A stretch of DNA of 64,000 nucleotides, taken from assembly GCF_003148825.1 (NCBI RefSeq), contig NZ_QGGZ01000013.1:1-64000 (forward strand), in the 5' to 3' direction. The notes under the pieces were generated by a model. The model did no database searches. It saw only the letters and a list, made by a program, of their open reading frames with translations, and was not told where the DNA came from. Positions 1-10,632 of the stretch are shown piece by piece. The DNA is from Streptomyces sp. CG 926 (GTDB taxonomy: Bacteria; Actinomycetota; Actinomycetes; Streptomycetales; Streptomycetaceae). The position numbers and the translations under genes are program-made. Every line of letters starts with the position of its first letter. Position 1 is the first letter of the stretch.

Positions 1-1
1 C

Positions 2-76
2 CGATGCGACAAACTCGCCATCTCCTACCAGGCCGCACTCCACCTCGCCGCCATCCTCATCTGGGCACGGCGATGA
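2..76 (+). CDS. C-terminal end of a transposase (cut by window edge)
   Basis: Only the last 24 codons and the TGA stop are inside the window. The residues include KLAISYQAALHLAAILIWAR, the kind of C-terminus seen in IS5-family DDE transposases of Streptomyces; that family assignment is from memory of such ends and is tentative. The rest of the element lies to the left. The adjacent gene on the opposite strand begins only 15 bp after the stop, so the right terminal inverted repeat must be short or absent; I could not identify one. Confidence 0.55.
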   Translation, partial: RCDKLAISYQAALHLAAILIWARR

Positions 77-91
77 CCAAAGAGACAGAAC

Positions 92-862
92 CTAGCCGCC
101 GAGGTCCAGGTGGGGGAACTGGGCGAGGAACGGTTCGGCGGTGGCGGAGATGCCCCGCCCGAACGGCGCGTCGAAGTCCCAGATCAGGAAGAGCAGGAAG
201 GCGATCAGGGCGCTGAACAGGCCGGCCAGCAGCATCTCGCGGAACGACCGCCTGATCTGCAGGGTGAAGATCAGCCCCACGGTCACCAGGGCGCCGACGA
301 TCAGCCCGAACCACACCACCCCCGGCATGGTGGCCCCGGCACTGGACCCGCGTGCGCTGCGGGCGTCGTCCACCACCGCGACCTGGTCGACCAACGGTTG
401 GTAGGCCTGTCCCTCGTGATCGGTCTGCGGCTCGTAGTCGGTGACGTCCCGGCGGATACGTTCCAGCAACTCCCCGCCGTGCTCGTCGAGCTCGCCGTGG
501 TCGGCCATCCGCTTCCACTCCGTGTCCACGACGTAGGTCACGTACGCGTCGACGTCGGAGCGGATCCTCTTGCGCACCTCGGCCGGGTAGACCTCGGAGC
601 GGACACTGATCTCGTGCAGGGCCTGGGCCTCCTGGCGCACGTATTCCTGGGCGGCCCCGCGGCCCTCCCAGACGCCGGCGATCGCGAGGCCCAGCACGAT
701 CGCATAGATCACCCCGATCATCATCGTCATGTACTCGATGACGTCCGGGGTCTCGTTGGGATCGTCGTCGTCGCCGATCCTCCTGTGGTTGAAGAAGGCG
801 ATGGACAGCACCACGGCACAGGCCGCGGCCATCGCGATGGACAGGACGAGCCATTCCGACAA
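92..862 (-). CDS. DUF4239 (bestrophin-like) membrane protein
   Basis: This 256-residue protein has two N-terminal membrane segments (about residues 3-22 and 42-62), a hydrophilic central part, and two C-terminal membrane segments (about 180-200 and 210-230). The layout and the sequence NETPDVIEYMTMMIGVIYAI match the DUF4239 family, which is distantly related to bestrophin channels; function is unknown. I chose the TTG at 862 because GGGAG lies five bases upstream. A TTG four codons further upstream is also open but would place that GGGAG inside the gene. The hydrophilic middle is predicted to be outside or inside the membrane as one block; topology cannot be fixed from sequence alone. Monocistronic as far as can be seen. 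Confidence 0.75.
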   Translation of the reverse strand: MSEWLVLSIAMAAACAVVLSIAFFNHRRIGDDDDPNETPDVIEYMTMMIGVIYAIVLGLAIAGVWEGRGAAQEYVRQEAQALHEISVRSEVYPAEVRKRIRSDVDAYVTYVVDTEWKRMADHGELDEHGGELLERIRRDVTDYEPQTDHEGQAYQPLVDQVAVVDDARSARGSSAGATMPGVVWFGLIVGALVTVGLIFTLQIRRSFREMLLAGLFSALIAFLLFLIWDFDAPFGRGISATAEPFLAQFPHLDLGG

Positions 863-901
863 GATGACTCCCAATCGGTTACTGGTGGGGCGGAAGAAGC
901 G

Positions 902-1618
902 CTAGCGCGGGCGCAGCGCGACGATCGCGAGCACCGCGGGAGCGGCGGTCATCAAGGTGAAAGTCACCGGCGAGATGTGGTGCTCGACGGGTTTGCGGGC
1001 CGCCGCGTGATACGCGGGTCGGGCCACCGGTTTCGGCGGTACGGGTTTCACCTCTGGGGCGGGTGGTGGCGGTGGGGCAGGTGGTGCCGGTGGTGGTGGC
1101 GCGGGAGCCTTGACCACGCGGGGCGCGGGAGGCGCCGGCTTCGGCGGGGGCGGCGCCGGCAGGACCGGCTTCGGTACGGGCTTCGGCGCCGGCTCGGGAG
1201 GCGGCGGGGGCTTCGGCGGCTCGGGTTTCGGGGGCGGTGGGGGCTGGGGCGGTGGCGGCGGGGGAGTGGGCACGGGTGGCGGCGTGGGCTTCGGCGGCGG
1301 CTTCGGCGGGCACGGTGGAGGGGGCGGCGGCGGTGGGCAGTGGGGGTGGCCGTGATGACCCCCGCCATGCCCGCCTCCACGACGTTTCCCGTGGTCGGAG
1401 CCCTGGTCGTCACCGTGATGTCCGCCACGCGGGCCGCGGCCGCGGTCGCTGCCACCGGCCACCGAGGCCTTCACCGAGGCCACCACGGTGGCGGCCGGTC
1501 CGTCGCCGGAGTCGGTCGTCGGGTAGGCGCGGCTATCAGCCACGGCCGGCGTGACGGACAAGGCCGCCCACAGCAGGACCGGGACTGCCAGCAGGCGCCT
1601 GGCGCAGGCTCTGTTCAC
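902..1618 (-). CDS. secreted proline-rich protein with C-terminal hydrophobic tail
   Basis: Starting at the GTG at 1618, the product has a good signal peptide (RRLLAVPVLLWAALSVTPAVA) followed by a His/Gly-rich stretch and about 130 residues in which more than half are proline, in PPPxP and KPxP patterns. The C-terminus carries a short hydrophobic segment (TFTLMTAAPAVLAIVAL) ending in RPR, which could be a membrane anchor. No enzymatic domain is visible. The reading frame stays open about 130 codons upstream of the GTG, but that extension looks like leader DNA: ordinary composition and no signal sequence at its start. Such Pro-rich regions usually span or bind cell wall; that role is inference. 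Confidence 0.6.
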   Translation of the reverse strand: MNRACARRLLAVPVLLWAALSVTPAVADSRAYPTTDSGDGPAATVVASVKASVAGGSDRGRGPRGGHHGDDQGSDHGKRRGGGHGGGHHGHPHCPPPPPPPPCPPKPPPKPTPPPVPTPPPPPPQPPPPPKPEPPKPPPPPEPAPKPVPKPVLPAPPPPKPAPPAPRVVKAPAPPPPAPPAPPPPPAPEVKPVPPKPVARPAYHAAARKPVEHHISPVTFTLMTAAPAVLAIVALRPR

Positions 1619-1943
1619 CCCGGGAGCATGGGCCCGCGCGCGCCCGGGCACGCGAGGCTCGGCCCCGGTTCGCCTGAACGGGTGGAGTGCCGACCAGTAA
1701 GGTTTGAGCCACTCGGGGGTCGGTAGTGTGGTGACTCCGATCGACCCTCGGTCAATTCCCATAAGGGACTTGTCGGTATCGGTCATTCCCTCGCCCGGGG
1801 CGGCGGCGCCTTTGGTGTGTGACGAAGAACGGATCGCCAATTTCCGCTTTTGCTCGCCCTGTTGGGAAATGATCAGTACATTCGGCTCGGACAGGAGTCC
1901 GACCGCACACGGACGACCGCAGGACCAACGCTTGGAGACCCCG
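1619..1943. other. intergenic region between divergent genes
   Basis: This 325-bp stretch separates the proline-rich protein gene from the methyltransferase gene and must hold both promoters. It is less GC-rich than its surroundings. A perfect hairpin TCGGAC-agga-GTCCGA lies at 1887-1902, about 40 bp before the methyltransferase start. I see no confident sigma-factor hexamers. Confidence 0.4.
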
Positions 1944-2774
1944 ATGGAGCGCCCCGCCTGGGCCCCGCCAGGCATCGACATATCGGTGCCGAGCGTGTCC
2001 CGCATCTATGATTACTACCTGGGCGGGTCCCACAATTTCGAGGTCGACCGCCAGACCGCGCGCCGCGCCATGGAATTCATGCCGGGCCTGCCCAAGATCA
2101 TGCAGGCCAACCGGGCATTCATGCGCCGCGCCGTCCGGCACGCCGTGGCCGAGGGCGTCACGCAGTTCCTCGACATCGGCTCCGGCATCCCCACCTTCGG
2201 CAATGTCCACGAGATCGCCCAGGCCGCCAGCCCGCAGGCGCGCGTCGTCTACGTCGACCACGACCCGGTGGCCGTCGCGCACAGCCGGGCCGTCCTCACC
2301 GGAGACGACCACAGCGACATCGTCGCCGCCGACCTGCGCAAGCCCAAGGAGATCCTGGCCGCCCCCGAGGTCGGCCGACTGCTCGACCTCGAACGCCCGG
2401 TCGCCCTGCTGCTCGTCGCCGTCCTGCACTTCCTGGAGGAGACGGACGACCCGTACGCCGCCGTCGCCGAACTGCGGGACGCGCTGGCCCCCGGCAGCCT
2501 GCTGATCCTCACGCACGCCTCGTACGAGGGTATTCCGCTCACGCAGGAAACCGCCGCCGGCACCGTGGGCGTCTACCGCGACATGCGCAACCCCCTCGTC
2601 ATGCGTACCCAGGATCAGATCAGCGGCTTCTTCGATGGATTCGAGATGCTGGAGCCCGGCCTCGTCTCCATGCCCGACTGGCGGCCGGACCGGCCCGACG
2701 ACGGCGAGGACGGCGAGACACCGGAGGACCCCTACGCCTTCTCGGGCTTCGGCGGCGTGGGACGCAAGGCGTGA
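1944..2774 (+). CDS. S-adenosyl-L-methionine-dependent methyltransferase, DUF574 family
   Basis: The 276-residue product begins with SVSRIYDYYLGGSHNFEVDR, a hallmark of the actinobacterial DUF574 (Methyltransf_19) family, and has the SAM-binding motif FLDIGSGIPT and an acidic VDHDPVA after strand two. These proteins are abundant in Streptomyces and their substrates are unknown. The ATG at 1944 was chosen because GGAGA precedes it by five bases and the family begins here; the upstream open frame has no family similarity. Its stop codon overlaps the GTG of the following c-di-GMP gene (GTGA), so the two are translationally coupled and probably work together or are co-regulated. Confidence 0.85.
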   Translation: MERPAWAPPGIDISVPSVSRIYDYYLGGSHNFEVDRQTARRAMEFMPGLPKIMQANRAFMRRAVRHAVAEGVTQFLDIGSGIPTFGNVHEIAQAASPQARVVYVDHDPVAVAHSRAVLTGDDHSDIVAADLRKPKEILAAPEVGRLLDLERPVALLLVAVLHFLEETDDPYAAVAELRDALAPGSLLILTHASYEGIPLTQETAAGTVGVYRDMRNPLVMRTQDQISGFFDGFEMLEPGLVSMPDWRPDRPDDGEDGETPEDPYAFSGFGGVGRKA

Positions 2775-5008
2775 GACTTCCGGCACAGACGGCGGGCTCG
2801 CCGAAGGTCGCCGCGGCGCCCACCGCGGCACCGGCCACCGGGTCTTCGGCGGCCCCGCACGGCGGCATCGAGGACCGGATCGCCCGCTTCGCCACCATCT
2901 GGGGTCGGGCGATCTTCCCGGTCACGGCGACCTCGCTGACCCGCCCCGAGTTCGAGCGGCACCTCGTACCCCTCACCCGGACGCTCACCACGGCCCTGCA
3001 CGCCCGGCCCTTCGACGCCTCGGTCGCCCAGCAGGTGGGGGCGGAACTCGTCGCCGTGCACTGCACCGACCCCGAGGCCCTGGCCGGCACCCTCGGCGTG
3101 ATCGAGTCGTACCTGGTGCTCTACTGCGGGCCGGACGGATCCGAGGGGTCCGGCGTGGAAGGCACCGAGGAGTACCGCTCCCGCTGCGCCCGGCTCCAGC
3201 ACGCCATCGCGGCGGGATACGCCCGCGCGCTGCGCGAGCGCACCCTTCGGGAGCAGGAGGCCATCGCGCGCTCCGCGCTCACCGCGCGCAGCGACGCGCA
3301 GCAGGCCCTGCACGCGAGCGAGGAGCGCTTCCGGGCGGTCTTCGAGGGCGCGGCCGTGGGCATCGGCATCGCCGACCTCGACGGGAACGTCCTGGAGGTC
3401 AACGACACCCTGCTGCAGATGTTCGGCGGCCTGGAGGGACACGTCCGCAGCCGCAACGTCAGCGAGTGGGGACACCCCGACGACACCCCGCACGTGTGGC
3501 GGATGTACGGCGAGCTGGTGCGCGGCGAGCGCGAGAGCTACCGCGTGGAGAAGCCGTACTACCGGCACGACGGCACCGTGCTCTGGACCAACCTGACGGT
3601 GTCGCTGCTGCGCGACGCCGACGGCAAGCCGCAGTACCAGCTCGCCCTGATGGAGGACACCACCGAACGCCGGCTGCTGAATCTGCGCCTGCGCTACGAG
3701 GCCACCCACGACGCCCTGACCGGTCTGCCCAACCGGACGCTGTTCTTCGAGCGGCTGGAGAAGGCCCTCGCCGGGTCCGGAGGCGACCGCTACGGCCTGT
3801 GCTACCTCGACCTCGACGGATTCAAGGCGGTCAACGACAGCCTCGGGCACTCGGCGGGGGACCGGCTGCTGGTGGAGGTCGCCGACCGGCTGCAGAGCTG
3901 TGCGACCGGTCCCGGCGAGGTGGTCGCCCGGCTCGGCGGCGACGAGTTCGTCGCCCTGACCACCGGCTCCGACACCGAAGAGAAGGTGACCGAACTCGCG
4001 GTCCGCATCCTGACCGCCCTGTCCACGCCGATCCGACTGGAGGGCCGGGAGCTGACGGTCCGGGGCAGCATCGGCATCGTCGAGGGCCGGGCCAAGGAAC
4101 GCACCCCGGCGGAGGTGCTGCGCAGCGCCGACATCACGATGTACCGGGCCAAGGCGGCCGGCGGCAACCGCTTCGAATTCGCCGACGCCGAGGCGGACGC
4201 CCGCGCGATCACCCGCCACGGTCTGACCAACGCCCTGCCCGCGGCATTGGAACGCGGCGAGTTCTTCATCGAGTACCAGCCGCTGGTCCACATGCGCGAC
4301 GGCAGCGTCCACGGAGCCGAGGCGCTGGTGCGCTGGTCGCACCCGCAGTACGGGGTGCTCGGCCCGGACCGCTTCATCCCGCTCGCCGAACGGACCGGGC
4401 TCATCGTGCCGCTCGGCCGCTGGGTCCTGGAGGAGGCCGTCCGCCAGGCCCGTATCTGGCAGCGCGAGCACGGGGGCGCGGCCCTGCGGATCAACGTCAA
4501 CCTCTCGCCGACCCAGCTGCACCACCCGGGCCTGGTCGCCGACACCGTGGCGGTGCTGGAGAAGTCCGGCCTCGCCCCGGGTGCGCTGTGCCTGGAGGTC
4601 ACCGAGTCGGCCCTGATAGGGGCCGACGACGAACTCCTGGAACCGCTGCGCCGGCTCGCCGCCCTCGGTGTGGACATCGCCCTCGACGATTTCGGTACCG
4701 GCTACTCGAACCTGGCCAATCTGCGGCGCCTGCCGGTCAGCGTGCTGAAGCTCGACCGCTCCTTCACCCAGGGGATGCAGCAGCAGCCCGCCAACCCGGT
4801 TGACGTGAAGATCGTGGAGGGGATCGTCGCCCTGGCGCACAGCCTCGAACTCGCGGTCACCGTCGAGGGAGTGGAGACCGGAGCCCAGGCCGCCCAGCTG
4901 CGCGCCCTCGGCTGCGACACCGCGCAGGGCTGGTACTACGCCCGGCCCGGAGCCCCCGACCGCATCCACACCCTCTCCCTCTCGGACGCGGTGCCCACAC
5001 CTTCCTGA
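2771..5008 (+). CDS. rmdA: PAS-GGDEF-EAL cyclic-di-GMP turnover protein, RmdA-like
   Basis: The 745-residue soluble protein has an N-terminal region of unknown fold (1-175), a PAS domain (about 180-305, SEERFRAVFEGAAVGIGIAD), a diguanylate cyclase domain with intact GGDEF at 389-393, and a phosphodiesterase domain with intact EAL at 517-519 plus NVNLS, DDFGTGYSNL and EGVE. Both active sites look catalytically complete. There are no membrane segments. The architecture matches S. coelicolor RmdA, a c-di-GMP phosphodiesterase involved in development. As I recall, the RmdA gene also lies close to a LysR/sdhCAB block there, as it does here. The symbol is therefore an orthology inference. The GTG start overlaps the methyltransferase stop. 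Confidence 0.75.
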   Translation: MRLPAQTAGSPKVAAAPTAAPATGSSAAPHGGIEDRIARFATIWGRAIFPVTATSLTRPEFERHLVPLTRTLTTALHARPFDASVAQQVGAELVAVHCTDPEALAGTLGVIESYLVLYCGPDGSEGSGVEGTEEYRSRCARLQHAIAAGYARALRERTLREQEAIARSALTARSDAQQALHASEERFRAVFEGAAVGIGIADLDGNVLEVNDTLLQMFGGLEGHVRSRNVSEWGHPDDTPHVWRMYGELVRGERESYRVEKPYYRHDGTVLWTNLTVSLLRDADGKPQYQLALMEDTTERRLLNLRLRYEATHDALTGLPNRTLFFERLEKALAGSGGDRYGLCYLDLDGFKAVNDSLGHSAGDRLLVEVADRLQSCATGPGEVVARLGGDEFVALTTGSDTEEKVTELAVRILTALSTPIRLEGRELTVRGSIGIVEGRAKERTPAEVLRSADITMYRAKAAGGNRFEFADAEADARAITRHGLTNALPAALERGEFFIEYQPLVHMRDGSVHGAEALVRWSHPQYGVLGPDRFIPLAERTGLIVPLGRWVLEEAVRQARIWQREHGGAALRINVNLSPTQLHHPGLVADTVAVLEKSGLAPGALCLEVTESALIGADDELLEPLRRLAALGVDIALDDFGTGYSNLANLRRLPVSVLKLDRSFTQGMQQQPANPVDVKIVEGIVALAHSLELAVTVEGVETGAQAAQLRALGCDTAQGWYYARPGAPDRIHTLSLSDAVPTPS

Positions 5009-5088
5009 CCTCCGCCGGCGGGAGGCCGGTGCCGGTGCCCGGGCGGGAGGTGGCCCGGGCCGCTGCTGGTTCCGGCGCGCGCACCCCG

Positions 5089-6186
5089 TCATGCCAGGCC
5101 GACCTCCGTCCCGCGGCCGGGGGTCCGGACGGCTTCCACGACCCGCTCGTACCGTTCGGAGGTGTCGGCCAGGAGCCTCGCGGCCACCGGCAGCCGCTCC
5201 GCCTCGTAGGCGTCGAGCGCCGCGTCCGCGTCCGGCCCGGTGAGGGCGGCGGCGAGGGCCCGGCCGAGCGCCGCCGCGTCCTCGATGCCGGTGTTCATGC
5301 CGAGCCCGCCGGCTATGGGGTGCACGTGCGCGGCGTCCCCGGCGAGCAGGACCCTGCCCTCACGGATCCGCGTGGCCATCCGGACGTTGACCCGCCAGGA
5401 GGAGAGCCAGGTGGGGTCCTCCAGCCGGATGCCCGGCACCCCCGCGCACCGCTCGAAGATCCGCTGGAAGCTCTCCAGGGAGGGCGGCACCGGCTCGCCG
5501 TGCTCGTCCTGCTCGGGTGCGGCCTGCAGTTGGAAGGAGTCCGTCCCCGGCATCGGGCACAGGAGTATCCCTCCGCCCTCCGAGGTGAACCACTGGTGCC
5601 AGGCGTCCCGGCCGAGCCCCGGAGCCCTGACGTCTCCGACGACCATCGCGGGCTCCTTCTCCCCGTTCCCCTCGAAGGGGATGTCGAGCAGCTTGCGGGT
5701 GGTGCTGCGTCCGCCGTCGCACCCGGCGAGATAGCGGGCCGCGATCACGCTTCCGTCCGCCAGCTCGACGCGCACAGCCTCCTGGTCCTGGGTGATGCCG
5801 ACGAGCTCCGCCCCGTACTCGACGTGCACGCCCAGTTCGCCGAGCCGGTCGCGCAGCGCCTCTTCGGTCTGCCACTGGCCGATCAGCAGGCCGGCGTCCG
5901 CCGGGGTGGGTGTGTCGTTGATGTGCTCGCCGTCGAAGTACTTGCGCAGGACCATCCCCGCGGTGCCGGTGGCGATCAGGGGTTCGGCCATGCCGAGCTC
6001 CTTGAAGATCGCGAGGCTGCTGGTCCGCAGCCCCTTGCCCCGGGACTCGCGGTGCGGTGCGGTGCGCCGCTCGATGACACGCACGGCGACTCCGCGCTGT
6101 GCGAGGGAGCAGGCGAGCGTCAGGCCGGTGGGGCCGGATCCCGCGATCAGTACGTCGGTCATCGAGTCGGTCTGTACGTCGGTCAT
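5089..6186 (-). CDS. FAD-dependent aromatic-type monooxygenase
   Basis: This 365-residue protein belongs to the PheA/TfdB/UbiH-like flavin hydroxylases. The dinucleotide-binding motif GSGPTGLTLACSLAQRG is at the N-terminus, the second FAD motif is GRVLLAGDAAHVHPIAGGLG, and the DG motif CDGGRSTTRK lies between. It is short at the C-terminus compared with phenol hydroxylases, as in single-domain members acting on aromatic or polyketide substrates. The start at 6186 has a GAGGAGAGGAAC leader; an upstream ATG in the same frame lacks this. It is divergent from a TetR gene with a palindromic intergenic region, which suggests that its expression is induced by a ligand of that regulator. The substrate is unknown. 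Confidence 0.85.
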   Translation of the reverse strand: MTDVQTDSMTDVLIAGSGPTGLTLACSLAQRGVAVRVIERRTAPHRESRGKGLRTSSLAIFKELGMAEPLIATGTAGMVLRKYFDGEHINDTPTPADAGLLIGQWQTEEALRDRLGELGVHVEYGAELVGITQDQEAVRVELADGSVIAARYLAGCDGGRSTTRKLLDIPFEGNGEKEPAMVVGDVRAPGLGRDAWHQWFTSEGGGILLCPMPGTDSFQLQAAPEQDEHGEPVPPSLESFQRIFERCAGVPGIRLEDPTWLSSWRVNVRMATRIREGRVLLAGDAAHVHPIAGGLGMNTGIEDAAALGRALAAALTGPDADAALDAYEAERLPVAARLLADTSERYERVVEAVRTPGRGTEVGLA

Positions 6187-6242
6187 CGGAGGTTCCTCTC
6201 CTCGTCGGTGCCTCAAGGAAAGCGGCTTCCGACAGAAAAAGC

Positions 6243-6264
6243 AACCCGGTTAAAAAAGTAACTT
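6243..6264. promoter_or_regulatory. candidate TetR operator: two 9-bp odd palindromes
   Basis: AACC-C-GGTT (6243-6251) and AAGT-A-ACTT (6256-6264) lie with centres 13 bp apart in the 107-bp gap between the monooxygenase and the TetR gene. The gap is clearly AT-richer than its surroundings. Position and symmetry suggest an operator controlling both divergent genes; this is inference from layout. Confidence 0.45.
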
Positions 6265-6293
6265 GGTCACGTATTCGTGCTACGCTCTGCGGT

Positions 6294-6962
6294 ATGGAGA
6301 ACACGACGGGTCTGCGCGAGAACAAGAAGCTCCGTACGCGCCACCGGCTGGCGGCCACGGCGCTGGAGCTCTTCCTGGAACGGGGCTTCGATGCCGTGTC
6401 GGTGGCGGATGTCGCCGCCGCGGCCGAGGTCTCCAAGCCCACCCTCTTCCGCTACTTCCCGAGCAAGGAGGACCTGCTGCTCGACCGGTTCGCCGACCAC
6501 CAGGACGAGGCGGCCCGCGTGGTGCGCGAGCGGCCCGCCGGCAGCACCCCGGTGGGTGCGGTGCACGCGCACTTCCTGGCGGCCCTGGCCGAGCGGGACC
6601 CGATCACCGGGCTGTGCGACCATCCGAACGTGCTCGCCTTCATGGGGCTGCTCAACAGCACCGCCAGCCTGAAGAGCAGGCTGAACCACTACGCCGACCG
6701 CGAGGTGGAACTGCTCGCCGCCGAACTGGAGTCGGAGGCGGTGCCCCCGCTCGCCGCCCGCCTGGCGGCCACGCATCTGGTGGCGGTCCGTCACGAGTTG
6801 GGCCGGGAGAACTGGCTGCGGATCGTTTCCGGTCGAAGTGCCGACCAGGCCTACGCGGCCGCGGTGGCCGACGCCGACCAAGCCTTCGCGATGCTGGCGG
6901 AGGGTCTCGACAAGGCACTACCGGTAGCCCCTGCCCCGCCGATATCCCCCGCGGCCCCCTGA
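6294..6962 (+). CDS. TetR family transcriptional regulator
   Basis: The 222-residue protein starts with a classic TetR helix-turn-helix (RTRHRLAATALELFLERGFD, then VADVAAAAEVSKPTLFRYFP). The C-terminal ligand domain resembles the TetR_C_17/MftR-like type but cannot be named with certainty. It is divergent from the FAD monooxygenase 107 bp away, the usual layout of a repressor and its target. The ATG at 6294 gives the normal family N-terminus; upstream open frame codons belong to the antisense of the monooxygenase. Confidence 0.85.
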   Translation: MENTTGLRENKKLRTRHRLAATALELFLERGFDAVSVADVAAAAEVSKPTLFRYFPSKEDLLLDRFADHQDEAARVVRERPAGSTPVGAVHAHFLAALAERDPITGLCDHPNVLAFMGLLNSTASLKSRLNHYADREVELLAAELESEAVPPLAARLAATHLVAVRHELGRENWLRIVSGRSADQAYAAAVADADQAFAMLAEGLDKALPVAPAPPISPAAP

Positions 6963-6999
6963 CGGCCGCCGCGCCCGCAGGGGCCCGGTCGCGGCGGAG

Positions 7000-7878
7000 T
7001 CAGCCGAGCAGTATGCGCTTCAGTTCGCGGGCCGCGCGCGGCGGAGCCACGTCGGTGCGGTGGGCCAAGGCGATCGTGCGGCGCAGCGGGGATCCGGCCA
7101 TCCGGGTCACCCGCAGGCCCGGACCGGCGCGGTCCACCACCATCGCCGGGACCACCGCGATACCGAGCCCCGCCCGGACGAAGCCCAGGAGTGCGTCCAT
7201 CTCGCCGCCCTCCACGGTGAAGACCGGTTCGAAGCCCTCCGCCCGGCAGGCCGCCACCGTGAGCTCCCGCAGGTCGTAGCCGTGCCGGAACATCACCATC
7301 GGCTCGTCCCGCAGCCCCGCGATGGTCAGTTCGCCGCCCCCGCCCGGCGCGGGCCGGTCCGCCGAGGAGACCACGACGAGGTCTTCCGTCAGCAGCTCCA
7401 CCGTGGTCAGGGCCGGGGCCGAAGGGGGCAGCGGCAGTGCGATCAGGGCCAGGTCCAAGGCCCCGCGCGCGAGTTCCCGTACGAGGTCGAGCGACCCGCT
7501 CTCCTCGATCAGCAGCTCGATTCCGGGATGCGCGTCGTGGAAGGCGCGTAGCACGTCCGGCAGCAGCCCCGTGCAGATGCTCGGTGTCGCGCCGAGTCGG
7601 ACGCGTCCGCGCCGTAGCTGCGCCAGTTCCTGTACCTCCAGCCGCGCGGTGTCCGCGTCCGCCAGGATCCGCCGCGCCAGCGGCAGCAGCGCCTCTCCCG
7701 CGTCGGTGAGCGTGATGTTGCCCCGCGCCCGGCTGAACAGCTCGGCCCCGAGTTCCCGTTCGAGTGCCTTGATCTGCTGGGAGAGCGAGGGCTGCGCCAC
7801 GTGCACGCGCTCCGCGGCCCGAGTGAAGTGCCGGGTCTCGGCGACGGCCACGAAGTACAGGAGCTGCTGGAACTGCAT
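7000..7878 (-). CDS. LysR family transcriptional regulator
   Basis: A full-length 292-residue LysR protein: winged helix-turn-helix at residues 1-60 (LLYFVAVAETRHFTRAAERV, VAQPSLSQQIKALERELG) and a periplasmic-binding-like effector domain from about 90. It is divergent from the sdhCAB operon, with a T-N11-A palindrome between the two starts, so it is likely to control succinate dehydrogenase expression and its own gene. The CynR/CbbR-like effector domain does not reveal the inducer. The same gene order occurs in S. coelicolor as I recall it (SCO0922-0925 region). Confidence 0.88.
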   Translation of the reverse strand: MQFQQLLYFVAVAETRHFTRAAERVHVAQPSLSQQIKALERELGAELFSRARGNITLTDAGEALLPLARRILADADTARLEVQELAQLRRGRVRLGATPSICTGLLPDVLRAFHDAHPGIELLIEESGSLDLVRELARGALDLALIALPLPPSAPALTTVELLTEDLVVVSSADRPAPGGGGELTIAGLRDEPMVMFRHGYDLRELTVAACRAEGFEPVFTVEGGEMDALLGFVRAGLGIAVVPAMVVDRAGPGLRVTRMAGSPLRRTIALAHRTDVAPPRAARELKRILLG

Positions 7879-7897
7879 CTCCCCAGACTAGCGGGCT

Positions 7898-7916
7898 CGA
7901 TAGCCGCAGCCTATCG
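7898..7916. promoter_or_regulatory. LysR-type binding site (T-N11-A) upstream of sdhC
   Basis: CGATAG-N7-CTATCG is a perfect 6-bp inverted repeat with the T-N11-A spacing typical of LysR regulators. It starts 20 bp upstream of the lysR start codon and ends 57 bp before sdhC, so it can serve both autoregulation and activation. Confidence 0.6.
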
Positions 7917-7973
7917 ATATCAGCTCAATCATGTCTTTGCCCTTTCGGGGGTCGCGTCCTTACCGTCGAAGAC

Positions 7974-8678
7974 ATGGCTCTGGCAACGCGGACGGATCGA
8001 CGGCCGTCCACCGCACGCACGATCTGGGACTCCTCCGTCGGCAAGAAGTCCGTGATGGCCGTGTCCGGCCTGATCATGCTCGGCTACCTCGTCGTGCACA
8101 TGCTCGGAAACCTCAAGATCTTCTTCGGGTCGGCCGAGTTCAACGGCTACGCCCACTGGCTGCGCACCCTCGGCTCGCCTTTCCTGCATCACGAGTGGGC
8201 CCTGTGGCTCGTCCGCGTGGGACTGCTCGCCGCCGTCGTCGCCCACGCCGTGTCCGCGTACCAGCTCAGCCGTCGAGACATCAAGGCCCGCCCGGTGAAG
8301 TACGCCCACAAGCGGCGCCGCGCGAGTTATGCCACGCGCACCATGCGCTGGGGCGGGATCATCCTCGGCCTGTTCATCGTCTGGCACCTGCTCGACCTCA
8401 CCACGCTCACCGTCAACGAGCGCGCCTGGTCCGGCCACCCGTACGAGAACGTCCTGTCCACCTTCTCCACCTGGTACGGGAACACCATCTACATCGTGGC
8501 GATGGCCGCCCTCGGCCTGCACGTCCGCCACGGCTTCTGGAGCGCCGCGCAGACCCTCGGCGCGGGCAGCGCCCGACGCGAGCGGACGCTGAAGTTCCTG
8601 GCCAACGGCCTGGCCCTCGTCCTCTTCGCGGGCTTCGTCTCCGTCCCCGTCGCCGTCATGACCGGAGTGGTGAGCTGA
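7974..8678 (+). CDS. sdhC: succinate dehydrogenase cytochrome b558-type membrane subunit
   Basis: The 234-residue protein has five predicted membrane helices (about 28-48, 72-95, 118-140, 160-180 and 205-228) and conserved histidines (MLGNLKIFFG preceded by HM, FLHHEW, AHAVSAYQ, WHLLDL, LHVRHGFW) that can ligate two b hemes. This is the single-subunit anchor of the Bacillus-type b558 family. It anchors SdhA and SdhB and passes electrons from succinate to menaquinone. The stop codon and the sdhA ATG are one base apart. The operon order C-A-B with a single anchor distinguishes this enzyme from the four-gene sdhCDAB operon that streptomycetes also carry. Confidence 0.9.
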   Translation: MALATRTDRRPSTARTIWDSSVGKKSVMAVSGLIMLGYLVVHMLGNLKIFFGSAEFNGYAHWLRTLGSPFLHHEWALWLVRVGLLAAVVAHAVSAYQLSRRDIKARPVKYAHKRRRASYATRTMRWGGIILGLFIVWHLLDLTTLTVNERAWSGHPYENVLSTFSTWYGNTIYIVAMAALGLHVRHGFWSAAQTLGAGSARRERTLKFLANGLALVLFAGFVSVPVAVMTGVVS

Positions 8679-8679
8679 C

Positions 8680-10628
<1,949 letters not shown>

Positions 10629-10632
<4 letters not shown>

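Noticed and set aside
1040..1350. Proline-rich codons as a DNA-level repeat array
   Set aside because: The irregular CCG/CCC codon tract has no fixed unit length; it is explained by the proline-rich protein.
110..1726. Long plus-strand open frame over the DUF4239 and proline-rich genes
   Set aside because: It is the antisense of two genes with clear membrane and signal sequences; its product is low-complexity His/Arg/Gly sequence without any family feature.
1619..2005. N-terminal extension of the proline-rich protein
   Set aside because: The frame is open, but the extension has no signal peptide and would bury the real one; the GTG at 1618 gives a normal secreted protein.
5009..5025. Hairpin after the c-di-GMP gene as a terminator
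   Set aside because: The stem has a bulge and no loop, and no T-run follows; too weak to list as a terminator.
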